Assembly (NCBI GenBank): GCA_028571685.1
Contig: CM053146.1
Span: 61,289,431-61,353,430 of the forward strand
Source of the DNA: Heterohyrax brucei
Lineage: Eukaryota; Chordata; Mammalia; Hyracoidea; Procaviidae
Direction of reading: 5' to 3'
Length of the DNA stretch: 64,000 nt
Position numbers and translations under genes: made by a program. The notes under the pieces were generated by a model, which was not told the DNA's origin, ran no database searches, and was given only the letters and a program-made list of their open reading frames with translations. Numbering within the stretch: position 1 is the first letter of the stretch; each line of letters opens with the position of its first letter. Positions 57,113 to 64,000 of the stretch are shown here, in pieces.

Positions 57113-58709
57113 GTATTTGTTAACCATAACTTGTGGCCCAAATCTTAGCTAATAGCAATGAAATAAAAACTCTTTCAGAGAAATAAGAGGAATTAAAATT
57201 ATGTTTAATCCTCATTTGACAAAGGGAGATATCAGTAAACAACTGTTTTATTACTTATATTAGTAATTCAAAATATATGCGTGCATGTGTGTATAAGCCT
57301 ATTTAAAAAAAAATAAAAAAGACACTACAAAGTTAATTACGTATGACATCTTCTAAATCTCCAGAATAAAGGGGCAAATAAAGCAAGGCCCATTTATCAA
57401 TAGACAGGAAACAAGACATACATCAAGGAAACACTCTCTAAGAAAGCCAATTGCAGATGAAAAGATTATGAATATAGGGTAAGAACACTCCACTTTCATC
57501 CTGGCAAGTGATGGCAACCAGGCATCTATATGCTCACCCATGATCAACCACCCACCCCCTCACCTTTCCTGACACCATGAGTGGAAGCACCTATGTCCCC
57601 TACTCATCTAACATACCCAACACACCTGCTGTCACACCCACTCTGGGAGTGCCACCCCTCCTTTCTGTGCCACAAGAACAATGACAGATGGTACCCAATA
57701 CCTGCCCAGCCACTCCTCAGCTCCCCATGCACCACCAGTGAATACAGGTCTCTGCTAACACTCTCAGTTGTTACTGCACCTACCCAGAAGCAGGTGGTGA
57801 CCAACCCAGTACTGCTGAACTAGTGACCACAGCATCAAATCTAGCTACATGTACAAATATATTAAAAAAGAACAAAACAAAAAATCAAGATGAAACAAAA
57901 CATAATCAATTAATAAATATAATAATACTTTAATACCTCAGAGGCCACAGACAATATCAAATCACATAAATAAGTAGGATGTGATGGCTCCAGTAAGTGA
58001 CCAAATAAAAGGACCAGAAAATTTATCTGAGAAATAGTAATAAAACTGACTAATAAGAAATTCAAAAAACCTACATGTATGTGTTACAAAAGATGACAGT
58101 ACCAAAAGAATCCTCGAAGAGAGAGAGGAAAACGTGAACAGAATCAAGAAATACATAGACAGAGGTGGGGCTAAGATGGTGGAGTCAGATGCTTCCTGTG
58201 ATCCCTCTAATAGCAAAGATCCAGAAAAACAAATCAATGGACTATACATGACACTGTAAGAGCCCTGAACATCAAAGGGAAAGCTGAGAAATCAGACTCT
58301 GAGCAACAGGGAATGAACATAGGTCCAGAAATATCTAAGACTAGCCAGACCTGACCATGTAGGAATCTGCACCCTGCAGGAGGATCTGCAGCTGCCAGCG
58401 TGGTGAGCCAAGTGGCTGTCTGGAGAGCATCTTCCTTAGTGGATGAAACTAAGCACACTACTCAAAATCAGCAAAAGTGGCATTTAGTTGTCAAAAGCTA
58501 AATGGCTTGCATCCAACCTGCTATGTGAAGATCTAACACTTTCCTTCAGCTTAAACCTCTCTCAGTTTCCCCAGTACTTCCCTTCCTTCTCTGTACTGCA
58601 TCAGGTTCCAAATCCTGATGCTTTACCTGGGCAGGAAGTAGGACTTCTTAGGTGCACCTGGAGCTATTCTCCCAGACTTAGAGAGGGAACTATTTTTAAA
58701 AAAAAAGGC

Positions 58710-58722
58710 GGGGGGGGGGGGG
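58710..58722. repeat. G13 homopolymer run
   Basis: Thirteen consecutive G after an A-run and GGC, within the L1 5' UTR. Confidence 0.95.
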
Positions 58723-59533
58723 AGGAAAGAAAACTGCCAGTCTATTTGGGCATTTCAAATCACAACAAAAACAAACAAACAAAAATAAGTCGGAACACAG
58801 TGAACTAATACATAATTACAACTCTGTGATGGCTCAGAGGCAATAGTCAATATCAAATCATTTAAAGTGGCAATAGCGATGACTTCCAAAGGCTCCCTAA
58901 ACAGAAAGAATCAAAACATTTTCCAGATGAAGAAAACTTCCTGGAATGATCAAAGGTAATATTTAGAACTCTTTAAGTGATCAAGAAGGAGATCAGGCAA
59001 GGCTCAGCAGAGAATAATGGCAAATGAAACAGGTTTCAAGGAATTCCTGAGCAACAACAATCTGAAATTCAGGAGATGAATAACAAAATTACAGAATTAG
59101 GCAACTAAACAGAAAGTCAAAAGAGCAGGGTTGAGGCAATGGAATGCAGAATTAATGAGACTGATGATAAAGCAGTTGACACCAACATACTAGAGGAAGA
59201 ATCAGATAAAAGAATTAAAAAAATGAGGAAACACTAAGAGTTATATGGAATAAGTTATGAGTGACTGAAGTACCAGAACCCCTAGGGGTTGGAGGGAATA
59301 ACACAAAATACAGAGAGAATTGTTTAAGACTCATTGACAGAAAACTTCCCTGATATCATGAAAGATGAGACAATATCTATCCAAGATCATCATCACACTC
59401 CACACAAGGTCCTAAAAGAAAGACACCAAGACATTTTATAATCAAACTTACCAAACCTAAAGATGTGTAAAGGCTTTTAAAGGCAGCTAGGGTCACTATA
59501 ATTTGGAATCATTTGATAGCATTTAATTTGATT

Positions 59534-59698
59534 TTTGCAAACCCTGGTGGTGTAATGGTTAAGTAATGTGCCTGTTCACCAAGAGGGTCACAGTTCAAAT
59601 CCACCTTCAAAACACTGTGGGGCAGTTCTACTCTGTCCTATAGGGTTGCTATGAGTCAGAATTAATTCAGCACTGCTGGGTTTGGTTTTGGTTTTAGG
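59534..59698 (+). mobile_element. AfroSINE-type SINE
   Basis: 'GCAAACCCTGGTGGTGTAATG' head, B box 'CACAGTTCAAATCCACC', 'GCTATGAGTCAGAATTAATTC', and tail 'GGGTTTGGTTTTGGTTTTAG'. Shows the GGTTT-type tail well. Confidence 0.94.
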
Positions 59699-59926
59699 GT
59701 TAAACAAAATATAATACACAAAGGAGGCTCAATAAGACTATGTTCAGACTACTCAACAGACAAGAAGGCAATGGGATGATATATACAAAAGCTTGAAAGA
59801 AAAACATGGTCTGCCAAGAATTATACATCCTGCAAAACTGTCTCTCAAATATGACGGTGAACTTAGGACATTTCCAGACAAACAGAAGTTTAGAAAATTT
59901 GCAAAAATCAAGCCAAAATTAATCTG

Positions 59927-60260
59927 TGCCTCAGAAGCTTCCAGTCCAGAGGAAGATGGACAACAAGGACCAAACCAAAGGACTCACTCAGCTCCTGGGG
60001 TGGCTGTCTTGGTGGCATGAGGTTCCCTTGTCTGTCTATTCACTTCTCTCTTTTATACCTCAAAAGAAATTGGCTAAAACACTCTCCAGTCTTGTATATT
60101 ATAACTGCTGCTAATCTATTTTATTCCATCATAATGATCAAATTTACAATATATAGGGGAATCTCATCAGCCAAAATGGTGGACAATCACATCATACTGG
60201 AAATCATAGCCTAACTGAGTTGACAGACATATTTTGGAGGACACAATTCAACCTATGATA
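59927..60260 (-). mobile_element. MaLR-like LTR, antisense fragment
   Basis: 'CTTGGTGGCATGAGGTTCCC' and the end 'GGACACAATTCAACCTATGA' match the other antisense LTRs. Short, probably internally deleted. Confidence 0.65.
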
Positions 60261-61145
60261 AGAACCAAGGTAAGGAATTCTCAAAAATAAAGCTGCAAGA
60301 ATGAAAAAAGGCAAACAGAGACGTCAATCAATCAATGACGACAACTTCAGAATCATGAGAGAGAATAACTGGTGTAGTTACAAAACTTTCATATGCACAA
60401 GAGGTCAAGACTTCTGTAGATCACTTGAAGAGACAATATACTTAAAACCCTAACTTGAATTTTGCCACCACGGTGCTGTGCTTGTTGACTCAGATCATAC
60501 TATGTATTTCATAAACCATAGAGCAGTGATAAATGTATGGAATTGTTAGAGTTATTTTTCTACCTACTAGATGGTAAGGATTTAAATATTAGATGAGAAA
60601 AGATGATTTAGTGAGAAAGAGAAAAGAGTAGGGAACATTGACGCTAGCAAATCTTATTTACTCCTGACTCATATAAAGTACTTTGAATTTTCATAACAGT
60701 TGTGATGTTGTCTGAAATGCTAGATAGATAACTTTTATTATGCTAAAGAGAAATATTTTCACTTAGATGGCAGTATATTTATTTACTTTAATATGAGAAA
60801 TCTATTGATTTTATAAAATGCTTTTATAGTATCTAAGATAAATATATGATAAATTGTATTTGGACATCAATTTTTTGTTGAGCTATCCTTGCATTTATGG
60901 AATGAAAATTTACTTTGCTATGGACTTTTATTCTATAATACACTTTTGAATTCAATTTATTGTTATTTTACATGGATTTTTCACTTTTATGCCCATAAAT
61001 GGTGACATGCTGCAGCTGCTAACCAAAGGTCTGTGATTTCACTGATCATTTATGGGTAACTGTAGTTCTATGATCTTTCTAATTCAGAAAACAACATGAA
61101 TTTGACATTAAACCCCTTAACTTCTAAGGTGACTTGGAGTTAAAT
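60261..61145. other. Mostly unique; ORF1-like start, then nothing named
   Basis: The first 160 bases may continue L1 ORF1/spacer. The rest is AT-rich. A 33-base stretch at 61,003-61,035 ('CAGCTGCTAACCAAAGGTCTG') resembles the SINE head but has no other SINE parts. Confidence 0.4.
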
Positions 61146-61149
61146 CTTC

Positions 61150-61860
61150 TCTATTTCCTAGCTGGGCATCACTTCAGATTCAGACTGCTGACACCTGAAA
61201 AGTGAATACGGTCAGTATCTTCTCTCATTTTCTGCCTCTTCTCTTCCAACTTGCCAAGTGATTTCTGGATGTTCCAAAGACAGTATGCAAAGAGAGAGAA
61301 AGTGAACAAAGGAAAAGACAGTACACTAGTGTTACAGAAGATCCTTTACGTTCTCTGAGTCTTGCTGATATTCAAAGATGTCTTTCTTGCCTGGGAACTT
61401 CTGTGGGTTCCTCAGAGACTCTCTTGCTAGGCTTTCCACCTGCAGGTGCAACATCCATTTTTGCAGCCTCCGTTTCTCCCTGAACCACTCCACAATAGGT
61501 TCTAAGTGGCACTTGTGGGCAGATTTTGAAGTGTCTCTAGTAAACTCTTAATCCTTTTTGGCTGAATGAGTGAGAAATCCTCAGCAAATTTTTTGCTTAT
61601 CATCGATAGAAGAGCATTTCTACCCAAAAGAGCTTTCAGTTTTTCTCTGACCTCACACTTTGAAATTACTCAAGATGTGTTAACTGCCACTCCACTGTAA
61701 CCTAACTGATGAAAACTTCCAAGAAGGTATCTGAATGGTCCTGTTTAGCTCACCACCTTTTTTCTAGATAAAAAAATGAGGCAAACACCATAGCCAACTC
61801 TTATTGAAATCAATAGCTTGGCATCAGCTCTCGCCAAGAAACACTCCGATGAGAGCCACT
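61150..61860 (-). pseudogene. Frame-broken protein-like sequence, unidentified
   Basis: On the minus strand three stretches read like protein in different frames: 'MISKKFAEDFSLIQPKRIKS' then LLETLQNLPTSAT (61,510-61,610), 'CHLEPIVEWFREKRRLQKWM' to a stop after DSENVKDLL (61,333-61,515), and 'KSLGKLEEKRQKMREDTDRI' to HFSGVSSLNLK (61,171-61,265). They are charged, leucine-rich and collinear, as expected of a pseudogene with frameshifts. I do not recognise the parent. There is no poly(A) to mark a retrocopy. The right end is cut by an L1 tail. Alternatives are an old unrecognised repeat or chance. Confidence 0.35.
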
Positions 61861-61861
61861 C

Positions 61862-64000
61862 TTTTTTCTTTTTAAAAATATCTTACTGTGCTTTCAGTTC
61901 AATTTACAGTCCAAATCAATTTGCCACATAAAATCCTGCACACACACCACTATGCCACTTTAACTACTCTGGCCCTCTCCCTCCTCCTGTGACAGCACTT
62001 CCACCCTGTACTTCCCACATTCATTCAACCAATTCTTGTCCGCCTCCACCCTCTCATGTTGCTTCTGGACGAGAGCTGCTCAGACGACCTCATGTATGTA
62101 TTTAAGCCAAGAAGCATATTCTTCACTACCATAACTCTGTGTCTTACAGTCCAGTCCAGAATTTTTCTGAAAAGTTGTCTTCCATACTGGTTTCAGCTCT
62201 GGGCTAGCAGAGTCCAAGGGCTATGTCCTCAGGGGACCCTCCACTCTGACCACCCATCAAATGTGGTCTTTATTAACAGAGTTCTAGTTCTCCTGCTCCA
62301 TCAGGAACTTTACATTGTGTGTCCTGTCACAGCAGTAATGGGTGATGGCCAGGCACAATCTAATTTTTCTGGTCTTGTGCTGATGTAGTCTCTGTATCAT
62401 GTAAGACTTTCTATCTGCTGGGCTCTTAATTTTGTTTCCTTTTATATCCTTCATTCTCCTCCGCTCTAGGTGGATTGGGACCAATTGATGCTACGTAGAT
62501 GGACACATACTAACTTTTAAGACCCCAGACACCACTTACCAAAGTGGCAGATCATTTCTTCAAAAAAACTTAGTTATGCAAATTAGCCTAGATGTCCCCT
62601 AAAACTGTAGTCCCCAGTCTCTTGTCCTTTCTGTTCTGTCTTTCAGAATAGTGAGTTGTATTTGGAAAGCATTTTAGCTTTCAGTGTAGTTTAATTGTGC
62701 TAACCTCTCTTCTACTACTCCTTTCACCTAACTCAATTCCTGTCTATTACCTAACATGCTAATACCCCCTCCCTACCCTTGTTAACATAACAGATCATTT
62801 TCCTCTGAGCTTCAGCTCTTTCTTAAGTTTTTATAATAGTGGTCTCATACAATATTTGTCCTTTTGAAATTGACAAATTTCATTCAGCATAATGTCTTTC
62901 AGATGTTTCCTAAAATCATCATTGTTCTTTATCATTATGTAGTGTTCCACTGAGTGACTATATCATTGTTTCTTTATCCATTCATCTGTGGATGGGTACC
63001 TAGATTGATTTCATCTTTTTGTTTTGGTGGACAGTACTGCAATAAACATTGGTGCATATGTTATGCATTCAAGTGACAGCGTTTATTACTCTAGGATACA
63101 TTCTGAGAACTAGGATTGCAGAATCACATGGTATTTCTATTTCTAGATTTTTGAGAAACTGCCAAATCGATTTACAAAGTGAATGCAACATTTTCCATTC
63201 CCAACAACAGTATAGAGGAGTTCTAGTCTCTCCACAATCTCTCCAACAGTTATTATTTTGTGTTTTTTGGATTAATGCCAGCCTTGTTGGGGTGAGAAGG
63301 TATCTCATTGCAGCTTTGAGTTGTATTTTTCTAATGGCTAACCATCATGAACATTTCCTCTTGTATTTCTTAGTGTCCTGGATGTCTTCTTTGGTGAAGT
63401 GCCTGTTCATATCCTTTGCCCACTTTTTAATTGGGTTATTTGTTTTTCTTGTTGAGGTTTTACAGTACCATATACATTATGGAGATAAGATGCTGATCAG
63501 AATCTTGATAGCCCAAAATTCTTTCCCAGCCTATATGTAGTCTGCTTACTCTTTGGGTGAAATCTTTGAATGAGCTTAAGTGTTAGATTTTTAGGTGTTC
63601 CCAGTTGTCTATTATGTCTTGCGATGTTTGTACATTGTTAGCAATATCTGGTAATCTGCTTATGCTGTGTATTAGGGCTCCCAGCATTATCTCTATTTTT
63701 CCCCCATGACATTTATTTTAGATTTAATAATTCTTTGATCCATTTGAGTTAGTTTTTGTGAATGGTGTGAAAATATGAGTCTTATTTCTTTTTTTTTTAC
63801 AAAATGTATCTCCAGCTATGCCATCACCATTTGTTAAAGAGGTTGTCTTTTCTCCAGTATGTGGACTTTGGACATTTGTCAAATATTGCCTCCTCAAAGG
63901 TGGCTGATGTTATGTCTGGATTCCCAATTTTGTTCATTCGATATATGTACCTGTTTTTGTACTAATATCAGGATGTTTTGACTACTTGTGTCAGTGTAAT
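61862..64000 (-). mobile_element. Afrotherian L1, antisense, continuing past the window
   Basis: 3' UTR (61,862-62,880) then ORF2 C-terminal text on the minus strand: 'MRYLLTPTRLALIQKTQNNN' and 'SIWQFLKNLEIEIPCDSAIL' (63,069-63,308), followed by upstream ORF2 sequence to the window edge. The 163-codon plus-strand frame at 63,049-63,540 is antisense to it and not a gene. Confidence 0.9.

Larger units (their letters stand above)
55690..58144 (+). mobile_element. Old L1/HAL1-like 5' region and ORF1 text, interrupted
   Basis: 'TGTTACAAAAGATGATAGTA' (55,784) recurs nearly exactly at 58,082. 'GAAAGACTTTAATCTATAGA' and 'GGATTACCTTAAGACACAAA' look like decayed ORF1. Later text 'GGGCAAATAAAGCAAGGCCC' and 'AAGTGATGGCAACCAGGCAT' fits an old L1 5' region. 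It is interrupted by an antisense LTR at 56,281 and a SINE fragment at 57,044. Confidence 0.45.
58145..59926 (+). mobile_element. Afrotherian L1: 5' UTR and ORF1, sense
   Basis: Starts 'AGGTGGGGCTAAGATGGTGG'. The 5' UTR continues to about 58,960, then decayed ORF1: 'GACAGAAAACTTCCCTGATA', 'CACCAAGACATTTTATAATC', and C-terminal codons 'LSLKYDGELRTFPDKQKF' (59,838-59,890). It ends where an antisense LTR begins. A SINE splits ORF1 at 59,534. No ORF2 follows. Confidence 0.8.

Noticed and set aside
59534-59600. tRNA-like A and B boxes in this and other repeats, considered as tRNA genes.
   Set aside because: The boxes sit in SINE heads followed by SINE bodies and tails; no cloverleaf with an acceptor stem can be drawn.
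61003-61035. SINE-head-like piece CAGCTGCTAACCAAAGGTC.
   Set aside because: Only about 30 bases match, with no tail or body, so it is not annotated as a SINE.
63049-63540. 163-codon open frame on the plus strand, one of the longest in the window.
   Set aside because: It is the antisense shadow of L1 ORF2; the complementary strand carries the conserved YLTPTRLALIQKTQNN block.
1-64000. CRISPR arrays, phage, operons, toxin or defence systems.
   Set aside because: The window is mammalian; no regularly spaced direct repeats or bacterial-type gene clusters exist.

Overview
The window reads as vertebrate nuclear DNA, most likely from an afrotherian mammal and probably an elephant or a close relative. 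It is AT-rich and CpG-poor, and it has no operons, no Shine-Dalgarno-led genes, no rRNA and no CRISPR array. The diagnostic content is about two dozen copies of a tRNA-derived SINE of the AfroSINE type (start like 'GAAACCCTGGTGGTGTAGTGG', B box 'GTTCAAATCC', tail 'GAATCGACTCGACGGCA' with variants). It occurs with RTE/BovB-type LINE 3' ends, several lineages of L1, old mammal-wide repeats (MIR, L2, L3/CR1), MaLR-like LTRs and one mariner. The species call is an inference from repeat families; hyrax or sirenian cannot be excluded. Nearly every open frame of 60-180 codons here is chance, or lies within a transposon, often on its antisense strand. No intact cellular protein-coding gene is visible.

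Layout. 1-16,500: mostly unique intergenic DNA with scattered SINEs, RTE tails, MIR and L2. It holds the one CpG-rich segment of the window (about 10,320-10,620), which has a splice-donor-like site and an adjacent stretch that looks like conserved non-coding DNA. 16,500-22,100: old L1 pieces with nested SINEs. 23,905-32,372: two afrotherian L1s in head-to-head orientation, forming a giant inverted repeat with a smaller inverted self-copy inside it. 32,390-34,990: an old L1 ORF1/ORF2 backbone broken by RTE, SINE and young L1 insertions. 35,421-36,272: an antisense mariner. 36,440-46,310: a rearranged L1 cluster, namely an antisense L1 with an internal deletion, a sense L1 with 5' UTR, ORF1 and half of ORF2, an isolated antisense 5' UTR, and an old antisense L1 backbone carrying SINEs, an RTE tail and a solo LTR. 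48,500-49,322: an antisense L1 5' UTR, followed by a 340-base island that could hold the last exon of an unknown gene on the minus strand. 51,776-60,260: L1, RTE and LTR mosaic, including a complete two-LTR MaLR-like element. 60,260-61,860: mostly unique, with protein-like but frame-broken minus-strand sequence next to the end of another antisense L1 (61,862 to the window end).

How the parts work together: AfroSINE and RTE copies share a 3' tail, which fits SINE mobilisation by the RTE machinery. L1 copies supply most of the bulk and the rearrangements. A recurrent 26-54-base fragment of the SINE 3' end appears inside other repeats, in one case with a clear 13-base target-site duplication and an empty-site paralogue in the same window. 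I found no convincing new gene system. The best leads are the micro-SINE insertions, the inverted L1 structures and two possible cellular exon or pseudogene remnants.
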